Origin: a virus | Virus record (IMG/VR): IMGVR_UViG_3300017917_005175 | Span: 1 to 58,649 of that record | DNA: 58,649 nt | Strand: one strand, 5' to 3' | In this document: positions 33,935 to 42,907 of the stretch, piece after piece | How positions within the stretch are numbered: the stretch's first letter is position 1 | How the letters are laid out: every line of letters starts with the position of its first letter | Program-made: the position numbers and the translations under genes | Notes under the pieces: generated by a model | Databases searched by the model: none | What the model saw: the letters and a program-made list of their open reading frames with translations, nothing else | Told to the model about the DNA's origin: nothing

Positions 33935-35722
33935 TTATCCTTGGCAACTTAAACATTCCGTATCTTTAAAATCTTTAAGCTTATCAGTTCTAACCTTTTC
34001 ACTAATTGTTTCAGCTTTTGCACCAGCGTTTGTACGAAGATAATATAAACCTTTAAGTTTGTTTTTCCATGCTCTAAGATGCACTGCATTTACAATTGAC
34101 TTGTCTGTTCCTGCAGGGAAAAATAAATTAACGCTTTGGCCTTGACAAATAAATTCTTGCCTGTCAGAAGCATGATCAATTAACCATCTTTGATCAATTT
34201 CAAAAGCGGTTTTAAATACATTTTTTTCCCAATCGTTAAGACATTCTAGATGCTGAACAGAGCCATCTCTTGTAATAATTGATGTCCATGTTTCATTTAA
34301 CCATGAAGATCTTTTCTCTTCTTCGATGTCTAGTGATTTTTGATTTAAAAGCTTGTCTAAATATCTGTTCTTGACTAAGTGAGCACCAGCTCTTGTTCTA
34401 TGTGTGTATGCATTACTTTTAAAAGGTTCAATTGAAGGTGATGTTCCTCCAATGATTGAACTATTTGCATTAGGTGCAATCGCCAGTAGATGAGTATTTC
34501 TAACACCAAAACCTACAGCGTCAGGTGCTTCACCTTTGGAAACAGCCAATTCTTTTGTTCTCTTAAGAGCTCTTTCTTTGATTAAAGAAAATATTCTAAT
34601 GTTTTGAGACTTTGCTAAGGCACTTTCCCATGGAATATTTTTTGACTGAAGATATGCATGAAATCCCATTGCACCTAGACCTAAAGATCTCTCTTGTGAA
34701 GCACTAAATCTTGCTTTATGAAGTCCTCGATCTTTTGCATGATCTACAAAGTATTGCAATACATTATCTAAAAATTCAATACAGTCTTCTATGATCATTG
34801 TGTCTTTCCATTCTTCAAATTTCTCTAAATTCAAAGAAGACAAACAGCAAACCGCACTTCTGTCTTTAGACACTGGCAGGTGAATTTCATTACAAAGATT
34901 GCTACCATGAATTCTTAGACCTTTTTCTTTTTGATATTGTGGCAACTTACGATTGGCTTCATCAATAAAGTTGAGATAAGGTTCGCCAGTTCTAAAACGT
35001 ACTTCTAGAATACGTTGCCATAATTCACGAGCATTCAGGGTATCTCTTGTTTGCTTTGTTTTAGGATCTATTAAATTCCAATCTGCGTTATTCAGGACGG
35101 CTTGCATGAATTCATCGGTGATATTTATTGCATTGTTTAAGTTAAAACATTTACGATGACTATCACCCCCGGTTGGAACTCTAATGTTTAGAAATTCGAT
35201 GATGTCAGGATGAGAAACATCTAGATAGGCAGCATATGAACCTTTACGTGTTTTTCCTTGACGATAAGCTGTCATGTCAGCATCCACTGTTTTTAAGAAA
35301 GGAATAGGGCCAGGTGATATTTCACTATTTGACCTGATGCTAGACCAATGTCCACCTACGCCACCACCTTTCACTGACATCCATCTAAGCTCTTCACTAT
35401 GTTCCATTAAACCTTCAAGGCTATCATCTACATAAGTTAAAAAGCAACTAATTGGTAAACCTTTATTATTTGTTCCGTTAGGGTGTGGTGCATTTGAAAG
35501 AATTGGAGAACTAAACATAAACCAATTTCTGGCAGCATAATCATAAATTCTTTGAGCTAAAGACAAATCTCCTTGACAGAAAGCCAATGCTGCTCTTGCA
35601 TAACTTTCCTGCGGAGATGTTTCATCTGATAACATATAATAATCTTTTAATAAGGCAGAAGCAAATTCTGTTAAGTTATTATTATGTTCATCATCAATTT
35701 GTAATCCAAAATATTCTCTCAT
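33935..35722 (-). CDS. nrdA: Ribonucleotide reductase alpha subunit (class I), no ATP cone
   Basis: The catalytic subunit reducing ribonucleotides. The active-site finger N-x-C-x-E is visible in SNLCNEIHLP; further redox cysteines are in ISCFLTYV and AVCCLSSLNL, the radical-transfer tyrosines in GLYYLRT, and a C-terminal thioredoxin-interacting pair in DTECLSCQG. At 595 residues it is shorter than cellular NrdA and begins directly at the barrel domain, so the N-terminal ATP-cone activity switch is absent, implying relaxed dATP inhibition. No intein interrupts it, although RNR is a common intein target in phages. Confidence 0.95.
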   Translation of the reverse strand: MREYFGLQIDDEHNNNLTEFASALLKDYYMLSDETSPQESYARAALAFCQGDLSLAQRIYDYAARNWFMFSSPILSNAPHPNGTNNKGLPISCFLTYVDDSLEGLMEHSEELRWMSVKGGGVGGHWSSIRSNSEISPGPIPFLKTVDADMTAYRQGKTRKGSYAAYLDVSHPDIIEFLNIRVPTGGDSHRKCFNLNNAINITDEFMQAVLNNADWNLIDPKTKQTRDTLNARELWQRILEVRFRTGEPYLNFIDEANRKLPQYQKEKGLRIHGSNLCNEIHLPVSKDRSAVCCLSSLNLEKFEEWKDTMIIEDCIEFLDNVLQYFVDHAKDRGLHKARFSASQERSLGLGAMGFHAYLQSKNIPWESALAKSQNIRIFSLIKERALKRTKELAVSKGEAPDAVGFGVRNTHLLAIAPNANSSIIGGTSPSIEPFKSNAYTHRTRAGAHLVKNRYLDKLLNQKSLDIEEEKRSSWLNETWTSIITRDGSVQHLECLNDWEKNVFKTAFEIDQRWLIDHASDRQEFICQGQSVNLFFPAGTDKSIVNAVHLRAWKNKLKGLYYLRTNAGAKAETISEKVRTDKLKDFKDTECLSCQG

Positions 35723-35735
35723 TATATAACCTCTT

Positions 35736-36218
35736 TTATTTCAAGTCAGAGCTTCCTACTTGCCCTGACTTTCTCAATGAAGATTTAGTGATCTCTAAAT
35801 ATTCATCTTCATCGATAACTTTAAAATCATTGTCGCACTTTACGACAACGATCTGGAAAGGCAACTTATCACCTTCTTTGATGATATATGATGTGTCAGA
35901 CACATTAACTGCATTCACAAATATTTCACCTGTATATCCTGGATCGACAACACCTGCTCTAACCTTAAGAGGAGTTTTTGTAATTGATCCTCTTTCCAAG
36001 ATTAGACCGGCATACATTTGAGGTAAAGCAATATGTAAGCCAGTTGGAATTGTCGAACCTTTATCACCTAACAAAGAAGTTGCTGGATCAAATTGGACCC
36101 TGCTTGTAGAATATAAATCCAGTCCTACGCTTTCACCTGCATAAGCTGGAACATAATTTTGAATATTTTTTTCTTTTAGAATTTCTTTTAATTTTTGATT
36201 TGTATATACTTTAATCAT
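35736..36218 (-). CDS. dut: dUTPase (trimeric)
   Basis: Hydrolyses dUTP to dUMP. The family motifs are in order: AGESVGLDLYST (motif 1, A-G-x-D-L), ILERGSITKTPL (motif 2, with R-G-S), GVVDPGYTGEIFVNA (motif 3), and a C-terminal Gly/Ser tail (RKSGQVGSSDLK) that may act as the motif 5 arm. Length 160 is typical. The start overlaps the helicase stop by 4 nt, so it is coupled to replication genes. Confidence 0.93.
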   Translation of the reverse strand: MIKVYTNQKLKEILKEKNIQNYVPAYAGESVGLDLYSTSRVQFDPATSLLGDKGSTIPTGLHIALPQMYAGLILERGSITKTPLKVRAGVVDPGYTGEIFVNAVNVSDTSYIIKEGDKLPFQIVVVKCDNDFKVIDEDEYLEITKSSLRKSGQVGSSDLK

Positions 36219-37600
36219 TCTTCATCCTTTTTGTTAACTTCGTTCCATGCTTTCTTTAATTGCTCTTTTAAATTAGATTTATTTGTTTCAATAGCTTCTT
36301 GCAATGTCAATTCTGTGTCATCTAGAACTTCAAATTTAGATCTAGCTGTGTCAATATTGATTGGAAAAAGAATACCATCACGACCTGCTCTATTTTTTGC
36401 AACAAACAAACGACCTGTACCTAATGCTTTTTCTGTAGGCTTACGACTTAGAGATAAAACAATGTCGGCAACCATAGCTTTACCATAAGCTTCAGACATG
36501 TTTTCCAAACCTACGACTTCTGAATTTGCAGCATCTCTATTCGCTTGAGAAGCAGTCCAAATAGGAACGCCTAAATCCATTGAAAGATTACGCAACTCTT
36601 CATAGACTAGTTTTAATTCATGACGTAAACTGTCCATTTTACGACTAGATCTCATAACATCTGCATAATCAACAACAACTAATTGTGGTATAAAACCTTT
36701 TAACATTAGTTTTTCAATATGAGATCTTAACGTATTCACTGTTGCAGTTCCTGTAGGATATTCTTTAATCACCAATCGACCTAATTCAGATCCATTGTCT
36801 TTGTAATAATTGATTACTTCATCTTTTCTGTCTAACACTTCATTTGAAGCAATATTGCAAAGATTGGAGTCGTATCTTAAACCAACATCTGTCTCTGTTA
36901 ATTCAAATGTGTAATGAATAACATTTTTACCATGACGCATTGCATTAGCACCCATGGCTACCAAGAAGTGAGATTTACCAACACCAGTAGGTGCAGTTAC
37001 AACACCGATTTCACCACGACCTAAACCACCACGCAAGATATCTTTTTCATCAAGTCTTCTTAGACCAGTTGGAACCGCTTGACGATTAATCTTTACAAAT
37101 CTGGCTTCCATGTCATCAAAGAAATTATGGCCTTGTGATGATGGCATACCTGAAGATATTGCATCTTTCATGATTGAAAGAACACTGTCATAGTTTTCAG
37201 TTTGGATCATTTTTACAGATTTCTCTAAAGCTTCTTTAAAGACTTGTCTTTTGCAAAACTCTAAAGACTTTTCTTTGACATAGTCAATATCACCTAGATC
37301 CGGATTTGTTTTCATTCTATGGAGATATTCAATGATTTGATCTCTTAGAATTGTGTCATTATTGTTTTGAAAATCTTCTTTGATAATTGTAATTAACAAA
37401 GGCATAGTTGGAAAAGATTTGTACTTTGAAAAATAGTCAAAATATCTTTCGCATAAAAATGATAAATATTTGACGTCAAAAAATCCTGGATCCATTACTT
37501 CAATCATTTGTGCAGCCCACGTTCTATCGGTAAGCATGCTTTGAAATACTTTTTCCTGAAATGTTTTTCCGTATTTTGAAAAGCTTTTTTCAATAGTCAT
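36215..37600 (-). CDS. DnaB/gp41-type replicative helicase
   Basis: A hexameric 5'-3' DNA helicase with RecA-like core. Walker A TAPTGVGKSHF lies near residue 202, H1a-like GVVTAPT precedes it, NVIHYTFELTE follows, and Walker B is QLVVVDYADVM. The N-terminal 150 residues are the primase-interacting helical domain. The arginine-finger region GRLFVAKNRAGRDG is present. The ribosome binding site AGGAAAATTTTAT precedes ATG. It is uninterrupted, although related phage helicases often carry inteins. No primase was recognised in the window. Confidence 0.9.
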   Translation of the reverse strand: MTIEKSFSKYGKTFQEKVFQSMLTDRTWAAQMIEVMDPGFFDVKYLSFLCERYFDYFSKYKSFPTMPLLITIIKEDFQNNNDTILRDQIIEYLHRMKTNPDLGDIDYVKEKSLEFCKRQVFKEALEKSVKMIQTENYDSVLSIMKDAISSGMPSSQGHNFFDDMEARFVKINRQAVPTGLRRLDEKDILRGGLGRGEIGVVTAPTGVGKSHFLVAMGANAMRHGKNVIHYTFELTETDVGLRYDSNLCNIASNEVLDRKDEVINYYKDNGSELGRLVIKEYPTGTATVNTLRSHIEKLMLKGFIPQLVVVDYADVMRSSRKMDSLRHELKLVYEELRNLSMDLGVPIWTASQANRDAANSEVVGLENMSEAYGKAMVADIVLSLSRKPTEKALGTGRLFVAKNRAGRDGILFPINIDTARSKFEVLDDTELTLQEAIETNKSNLKEQLKKAWNEVNKKDEE

Positions 37601-37685
37601 ATAAAATTTTCCTAAAAATCAAGTTAAAATGTATTACGAGAGATTATTAATATAACTCAGGTTTAATTCGTATACAAAAGTATTG

Positions 37686-38678
37686 TTACTTTATTGTAAG
37701 CAAGGTATTGTTTAACATGATGCCTGTTTGATCAACATTAATGTTATTAATGCCTTGATCCATCATGAATTTCATAAGCTCTAATTTAGGAGCCATTCTT
37801 CTAGGTTGGTCATGTTGATAATTTAAACTGTCAATTTGAGTTGCTGACAATTGAGGACTTTCAAGGTTAATCAATTGGAAATTTCTTTTGATTAAATTGA
37901 TGTCACAGTTAATAACTTCAAGAACTTTTGCCGGTCTCTTTGCATAAGTGTAAAACTTAATAGGATTTGCATAATGCTCTTTAATAATGTCTATTGTTTC
38001 ATCTACACTAATAAATTTTTCATCTTTAAAGTCCGGACAAAAACGAGTCATTTTTTTATATTGAACACCACCGATACCTTGAATGTTGTCAGATTTGTCA
38101 CCAATAAATGATCTTACTGTCGCCATGTTGTTAGGATGAACTTTAAATTCTTCGACGACATCATTAAGTTTATATAGATCTAATCTTTTTCTAGGTGCCC
38201 AAATCATTGTTTTATCATTAACCAATTGAAAATAATCATGATCAGTACTGACAATTATCTTGACGTCTTCTTTATTTTTCCATTTGCAAAGATACGCAAT
38301 TGCATCATCTGCTTCTGCGTCTTCAACATAGATTTGACCTATTTTCATCATTGGTAAAATCTTAATGAGTGTTCTTAATTGCCATTCCCAGTTGTCTTTT
38401 TCATTGACATCTTCCATATATTCATTATAGTTTCTATTTAAATTCAGAGGACGCCTTCCTTGTTTGTAATCTGGATAAATTGCACGTCTTCTAGACGAAC
38501 CGCCACCTTCCCATACGATTGTTACGACATCAGGTTTGTATTTTTCAACGCCACGATAAATAGTCCCAATGGTACCAGCAATAGCACCACAGGGTTGATT
38601 ATATAATGACATTAAAGGATTTGTAGAAAAATGTCTAATAAAAGTATTTAAACCATCAATAATAAGTTCGGTTTTCAA
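37686..38678 (-). CDS. 5'-3' exonuclease / flap endonuclease
   Basis: A FEN-family nuclease removing RNA primers and 5' flaps. Acidic metal-binding motifs are visible: ELIIDGLNTF at the N-terminus, RRAIYPDYKQGRR (basic helical arch side), YVEDAEADDAIAYL, IVSTDHDYFQLV and SFIGDKSDNIQGIGGV (helix-three-turn-helix DNA binding). Length 330 is usual for phage homologs. It begins three bases after the recA exon 2 stop region and is probably co-transcribed with it. Confidence 0.93.
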   Translation of the reverse strand: MKTELIIDGLNTFIRHFSTNPLMSLYNQPCGAIAGTIGTIYRGVEKYKPDVVTIVWEGGGSSRRRAIYPDYKQGRRPLNLNRNYNEYMEDVNEKDNWEWQLRTLIKILPMMKIGQIYVEDAEADDAIAYLCKWKNKEDVKIIVSTDHDYFQLVNDKTMIWAPRKRLDLYKLNDVVEEFKVHPNNMATVRSFIGDKSDNIQGIGGVQYKKMTRFCPDFKDEKFISVDETIDIIKEHYANPIKFYTYAKRPAKVLEVINCDINLIKRNFQLINLESPQLSATQIDSLNYQHDQPRRMAPKLELMKFMMDQGINNINVDQTGIMLNNTLLTIK

Positions 38679-38680
38679 TT

Positions 38681-39193
38681 TTAGTCCTCGTTAAATTCAC
38701 TTTCAACTAGATATTGAGCTATAGCTTCTTGTTCGACATAAGAATTAGGATCGATATCTAGATCTTCTGATGATAATTCATCTTGAGTTCTTGTATAGGC
38801 TTTATCAATCATAAAATCAATATAATCCTTATACTGTGGATCATTCATAATTTTATCAAATTCTGCTTTGTAGAATTTCTTTTCAATAAGAACCTTGTCC
38901 TGAATTGTGTCTTTGACAATAAAACTCTTCCAGGCTCCGGCACCTTCAATGATTAATGATTTATTGTCCATTTGAACTTCACCATATTTTCTTAAAGCAT
39001 CAAATACTTCTTCATGTTCTCTAATGCCTTTACCAAAAATAATTTGAAAATCAGCGCTTCTAAAAGGAGCTGAAACTTTATTCTTGATAATCTTTGCTGA
39101 TACGTTAATACCTATAGGTTCTTTATCTGGTCCTTCAATATGAGCTCCTGCTCCTAGCTTAATACGAACAGAAGAATGAAAAGGAATAGCTAC
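38681..39193 (-). CDS. recA: RecA recombinase, exon 2 (C-terminal 170 aa)
   Basis: The second exon begins GTA GCT ATT CCT, giving VAIPFHSSVRIKLGAGA. This continues exactly after STTPGG of exon 1, as in bacterial RecA, where TTTGGNALKFYASVRL is contiguous. It includes DNA-binding and C-terminal acidic regions (VEQEAIAQYLVESEFNED). The boundary is set by intron structure (last intron base G at 39194; P10 pairing of exon GUAGC with intron GUUAC). In unspliced RNA the same codons are the in-frame C-terminus of the intron endonuclease frame. The spliced RecA would be 407 residues. Confidence 0.88.
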   Translation of the reverse strand, partial: VAIPFHSSVRIKLGAGAHIEGPDKEPIGINVSAKIIKNKVSAPFRSADFQIIFGKGIREHEEVFDALRKYGEVQMDNKSLIIEGAGAWKSFIVKDTIQDKVLIEKKFYKAEFDKIMNDPQYKDYIDFMIDKAYTRTQDELSSEDLDIDPNSYVEQEAIAQYLVESEFNED

Positions 39194-40030
39194 CTTGCTA
39201 TCATCTAATTTCTTAGATGCTTGGACTATATCTTCAAAAATTTTTTCATATGAAATATTATTAATGTCTGTACTCCAATATCTTAAAAGATTATAGCCTT
39301 TATTTAAAATAAATTGACTTTTTTGATTATCGCTATTCCATATATCTTTTGCAGAGATATTCTTAGGACCAATCATGTCTGTTTCTTTAAAGAAAGAAGG
39401 ATTGGCATGCCAATAATCACCATCAACTTCAACAACAAGATTATATTCAGGAATATAAAAATCACATTTATATTTTCCTATACTTTTTTGCTGTTCGAAT
39501 TCTAAATTTAGTTCTTCTAAAATATCTTTAAACAATAACTCGGGTTTTGTATTTTTTGACGTAGAAGGAAGAATATTTTTTTGAGACCATTCATAAGATC
39601 TTTTTTCTGCTTCTTCTTTGCCAAATTTTATTTCCCATCTTTCAAAGTTTGATTTCTTCATCCAGTCTGTAACTCTACTTTTTGCTTCTGAATAAAACTC
39701 TTTCATTTTATCTGTTTTTGCAACTTTTTTCATAATTGCAGACTGTTTTTCTTTGTATTCAATTGAAGTTGTTGATAATATAACTGCATTTTTTCTTTTT
39801 TGCCTTAGTTCTAAATTTCCATAGACTTTATCCGACATTTTTTTGCAATTAATTTTATTTTCATTTGAATGTAACCACTTATTAAATCTTTCAAAATTTC
39901 CAAATAGTGCATTTGGATATATTTCTCTATATTCTCTTGTGGTCAAATCATGCTTTTTTAAATGAGAGTTTGTTATTGTTTTAAACATTTTGCCACATAT
40001 TTCACATTTATATTTTTGTTCCGCGCTCAT
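38681..40030 (-). CDS. Intron-encoded Vsr-like homing endonuclease, frame continuing into RecA exon 2
   Basis: A 449-codon frame of which the first 279 codons lie in the group I intron and the last 170 are RecA exon 2. It has an N-terminal C2H2-like finger CEICGKMFKTITNSHLKKH, a helical linker, then a Vsr-like nuclease domain: LEFEQQKSIGKYKCDFYIPE, LVVEVDGDYWHANPSFF (E-x-D-x-D-x-x-H) and KGYNLLRYWSTD. The final intron codons also encode ribozyme elements S and P9. Full translation from unspliced RNA would give an endonuclease-RecA fusion; splicing removes the stop-less frame's 3' part. Expected role: intron homing into intronless recA. The start has only a weak ribosome binding site (AGAAAG). 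Confidence 0.85.
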   Translation of the reverse strand: MSAEQKYKCEICGKMFKTITNSHLKKHDLTTREYREIYPNALFGNFERFNKWLHSNENKINCKKMSDKVYGNLELRQKRKNAVILSTTSIEYKEKQSAIMKKVAKTDKMKEFYSEAKSRVTDWMKKSNFERWEIKFGKEEAEKRSYEWSQKNILPSTSKNTKPELLFKDILEELNLEFEQQKSIGKYKCDFYIPEYNLVVEVDGDYWHANPSFFKETDMIGPKNISAKDIWNSDNQKSQFILNKGYNLLRYWSTDINNISYEKIFEDIVQASKKLDDSKVAIPFHSSVRIKLGAGAHIEGPDKEPIGINVSAKIIKNKVSAPFRSADFQIIFGKGIREHEEVFDALRKYGEVQMDNKSLIIEGAGAWKSFIVKDTIQDKVLIEKKFYKAEFDKIMNDPQYKDYIDFMIDKAYTRTQDELSSEDLDIDPNSYVEQEAIAQYLVESEFNED

Positions 40031-40287
40031 AGGTACTTTCTTCTTTGCAATTTTTTTATTTTTTTATGGCTAGATTAATATTCAATTGCAAAGATTATTA
40101 ATACTAGTCTCTGAACCTTCAACCTGTCACCAGGAGGCTTGGCTGCTGATTGTCTAATTCTTTAATTTTTCAAGCTTTCACACTCGCAATTACTCGCCAT
40201 GTTGTAGCATTAAAGACTCTAAAGAGTTTCCAGCAATTCACGGAATTTATTTTCTATTTATACTCTAGACTAGGAGGCGTAACATTC
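39194..40287 (-). ncRNA. Group I intron in recA
   Basis: A 1094-nt intron with conserved core elements on the minus strand: P, AATTGCTGGAAACTC (40224-40238); Q, AATCAGCAGCCAAGC (40137-40151); R, GTTCAGAGACTAG (40104-40116); S, AAGATATAGTCC (39223-39234). P7 pairs GACTA with TAGTC. P9 is a perfect 7-bp hairpin, CATCTAA-GAAA-TTAGATG, capped by a GNRA tetraloop (39202-39219). P1 pairs exon GGUGGU with guide GCCUCC, including the U.G at the 5' splice site; P10 pairs exon 2 GUAGC with GUUAC. The endonuclease frame starts after R, in the P3/P8 region, and continues through S and P9. Unspliced exon 1 reads six codons (ECYAS then stop) into the intron. Confidence 0.93.
40255..40262 (-). promoter_or_regulatory. 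TATAAATA box inside the recA intron
   Basis: TATAAATA, the T4-type late promoter core, occurs about 25 nt inside the intron. In T4 introns, homing endonuclease genes are driven by internal late promoters. Here the box is about 225 nt from the endonuclease ATG, and such 8-mers arise by chance in AT-rich DNA, so this is a weak candidate. Confidence 0.25.
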
Positions 40288-40998
40288 ACCACCAGGAGTT
40301 GTCGAAGGATCACCGTACATAACACCGATCTTGCTTCTGATCTGGTTTAGACAAACCAATAAAACCTTTTGATTGGCAATTACACCTGTAATCTTACGCA
40401 TACCTTTTGAAATTGCTCGAGCTTGCAAACCGATTGTGTCTTTATCGTATTCGCCTAACAATTCAGCTTTAGGTGAAGTAGCAGCAACAGAGTCCCAAAT
40501 GATAGTTACAGGAACATCCTTTTGCATTGCTTTAGCTTTCATGATTGTGCTTTCAGCAATTGACATAACTTCTTCAGTGCAATGTGTATCTACATAAACA
40601 AATCTTTTTGAAGTGTCAACGCCTAATGCATGCAAGTTGTCAATTGATGTTGCATTTTCTGTGTCAATATAAACAACAATACCACCTAATTTTTGTGTTG
40701 ATTTTGCAATCTGTGTTGCGATATGTGATTTACCAATTGAAGGAGGGCCAAATATTTCTACAATACGACCTTCTGGCAAGCCACCATTTTTACGATTTGA
40801 AATAATATAATCAAGTTGTTTTGAACCTGTACTAATCCATCGATTAACATGGGTAGGTGAATTGTCAGTTGACAAATTATATGCAACACGTGTTCCGCGT
40901 TCTTTGTTTAAAGATTTAATTAGGTCATCGGTAAAATCATCTAATTGATTGTCATTTAAATCTGGATTTAATTCTTTTTTCTTTTTAGCAATAGCCAT
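40288..40998 (-). CDS. recA: RecA recombinase, exon 1 (N-terminal 237 aa)
   Basis: A strand-exchange protein. Walker A is GPPSIGKS (84-91), Walker B PVTIIWDSVAATSP, with L1/L2-adjacent sequence LLVCLNQIRSKIGVMYGDP and the conserved end STTPGG. It is closer to bacterial RecA than to T4 UvsX in these motifs. The exon stops at GGT|GAATG, where the group I intron begins; without splicing the protein would end after five foreign residues. The start is MAIAKKKKELNPDLNDN, following a weak AAAGG site. RecA supports recombination-dependent replication and repair with SSB and DnaE. Confidence 0.92.
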
Positions 40999-41059
40999 AT
41001 GTTTTATTAGCCTTTAATTTTAAATTCAATAGAGAGAAAGAGGGATATATGAGAATGAA

Positions 41060-41881
41060 TTATTCCAGATCAGCAAAAGCATCATCTAGACTTGTTTTTG
41101 TTTTACTAGTTGTTGCTTGTTTTGCCTGAGGGGGCGTACTGTTTTCCCAACCGTTTGTTTTCTTTGGAGACATATCTAAAGGTTTGATTGAGTCATCATC
41201 GAAGTCGTTTCTTGTTGTTCCTGTTTCATCACCAGATAACCATGCATTAATAATTGTTTCGATTTCCTTATAAGATTTAGGCTCGAACATTTCAGATGTG
41301 TCAGGAATACTATCAATGAATTTTTGCATTTGGGCAGTATTATCAGCAAGTTTTGTTGATTTATTTCTTGGACGAACTGCAGTATCTGCAAATTGTTTTC
41401 CAGGTGATTTTGTACAAGAAATCTTGAGATCGAAACCGGTTTCAGGATCTGTAATATCACCATAATCTTCATCAAGCATAATATTTAAAAGGCTTTGATA
41501 TAATGTTTTACCAAACGACCAAATTCTTACGCCTTTATCTTCTTCACCTCTTACTAGAACAGGTGCATAACATCTCATTTTTGGATATAATTTTTTAGCT
41601 AATTCTAAAGAGTCTTTTGAGTTTTCACTTCTTAGTTTACTGATTAATTCTTGGACAGGATCAGGCTTACCAAATTGATTAGGAGCAACCAAACCAGCAT
41701 TGTTTCCAATGTTGTAATAGAACATTACTTCTTTGAATGGTTGACCATCATTATTTGGAAATGCTAATAAACGTACTTGATATTCTTGACCATCCTCAGG
41801 TTTCCACATGATGTTTTTCTTGCTTGTGTTGCCAGAAAGTTGATTAAGTTTTTTACGAATAGCAGATAAATCGATAGCCAT
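41060..41881 (-). CDS. Single-stranded DNA-binding protein, gp32-like
   Basis: A 273-residue protein with N-terminal oligomerisation-like helix (IRKKLNQLSGNT), OB-fold core sequence beginning WKPEDGQEYQVRLLAFP and an acidic C-terminal tail ending LDDAFADLE, the usual partner-recruiting tip. The zinc-binding Cys/His cluster of T4 gp32 is not seen (MRCYAPVLVRG retains one Cys), as in many marine T4-like homologs. The strong ribosome binding site ACAAGGAAAATAA fits high expression. It lies immediately before recA in the transcription direction. Confidence 0.85.
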   Translation of the reverse strand: MAIDLSAIRKKLNQLSGNTSKKNIMWKPEDGQEYQVRLLAFPNNDGQPFKEVMFYYNIGNNAGLVAPNQFGKPDPVQELISKLRSENSKDSLELAKKLYPKMRCYAPVLVRGEEDKGVRIWSFGKTLYQSLLNIMLDEDYGDITDPETGFDLKISCTKSPGKQFADTAVRPRNKSTKLADNTAQMQKFIDSIPDTSEMFEPKSYKEIETIINAWLSGDETGTTRNDFDDDSIKPLDMSPKKTNGWENSTPPQAKQATTSKTKTSLDDAFADLE

Positions 41882-41993
41882 AATTTATTTTCCTTGTTTT
41901 AGTTTTGAATGATTTTTAAATTTTTATGTTTTATTTTTGATAGAGTGATTATATAAATTTATTTTTTAGAATACAAAAAATTGTTATAAAATT

Positions 41994-42887
41994 TTATTCT
42001 GCATAATCAAAGAATTTTATTGCTTTAAAACCTTGTCTCTTGTTTTGATTTAATAAAGTCAATGAATAACCTAGATTGCTTAGTATTAAATCATAAAAAG
42101 CAGCAGTGTAAATGTGTTTTGAAACGTACAAAATGTCATCCGTTATATCTAAATCAAAAGGTAAAAGAATCTTTTTTATTTCTTGCTTAGAGTAATTTTG
42201 ATTGCATAATTGCAAATATTCACTATAAGTTTCTAAGACTCTCTGCTTTAATCCAAAATCATCTTTGACTTCGAAATAATATTCATAATGCTGAGCAGGA
42301 GCAAAGCCTCTGGACAATGAGTTTAAATTAATTTCATTTGCCATTTTAATCAGGTCTGCAATTAACAACCAATAATCATTAGGATCATTATTGAAATCGG
42401 TTGACAAATTTGTCATTTCATTTATCTTCTTAAGTTGATTTGAAAAATAAGGAAACAACAATTGCAGTTGTGACATTGATTCGATTTTTTGAACTTTTTC
42501 TTGAATTATCCACAATTTTGCGTTTGTATCAAAAGAATAAATCTTAGGCATAAGTTCATTGTCAATTTGTTCATCAAAATATTTATTATATTCTATTTTA
42601 TTTGCATAATTCCAGTCTGAATCTGCGTCACGAGTAATTTTGATAACCCAAGGAAGATCTGGTTTTGAAAAAGTTTTTCTACTATGTCCAAAACCTAGAA
42701 GATCATATCCGTTTTTTTCAACAATGTCAGTATATTCATCTATCAATAGATCTTCGTCTTTCCTTTGATTTTCGTTATTAAACTTAGAAACCGATCTTAA
42801 TTCTGAAATAATATCGTCGAGCTCTGCCCAACCTGTGCTATTTGATTCAATTAGTAATCTAATGTATTTTTTTATAATATTACTCAT
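41994..42887 (-). CDS. Tagged protein-kinase-like protein, copy A
   Basis: The leader MSNIIKKYIRLLIESNSTG (L-I-E-S) precedes a kinase-like fold: glycine-rich segment LLGFGHSRKTF, VAIK-like Lys in PWVIKIT, hinge-like LWIIQEKV, catalytic loop D-x-x-x-x-N in YDLILSNLGYS, and a terminal Asp294 in KFFDYAE corresponding to the DFG Asp. The protein ends three residues after that Asp, so the activation segment and lower C-lobe of a canonical kinase are missing, as in minimal aminoglycoside-kinase-like folds. It is paralogous to the next gene. Substrate unknown; a head-packaged host-modifying kinase is the hypothesis. Confidence 0.68.
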   Translation of the reverse strand: MSNIIKKYIRLLIESNSTGWAELDDIISELRSVSKFNNENQRKDEDLLIDEYTDIVEKNGYDLLGFGHSRKTFSKPDLPWVIKITRDADSDWNYANKIEYNKYFDEQIDNELMPKIYSFDTNAKLWIIQEKVQKIESMSQLQLLFPYFSNQLKKINEMTNLSTDFNNDPNDYWLLIADLIKMANEINLNSLSRGFAPAQHYEYYFEVKDDFGLKQRVLETYSEYLQLCNQNYSKQEIKKILLPFDLDITDDILYVSKHIYTAAFYDLILSNLGYSLTLLNQNKRQGFKAIKFFDYAE

Positions 42888-42907
42888 TTTAAAATCTTTC
42901 TTAGGTA

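Noticed and set aside
36215-37600. Helicase examined for a split intein as in other marine phage gp41 genes
   Set aside because: The coding sequence is continuous through Walker A, Walker B and the arginine-finger region, with no intein blocks.
40270-40998. recA interruption considered as an intein because a Cys follows Gly-Gly-Glu
   Set aside because: The frame stops five codons after Gly-Gly, and the following RNA carries P/Q/R/S group I core elements, so splicing at RNA level explains it.
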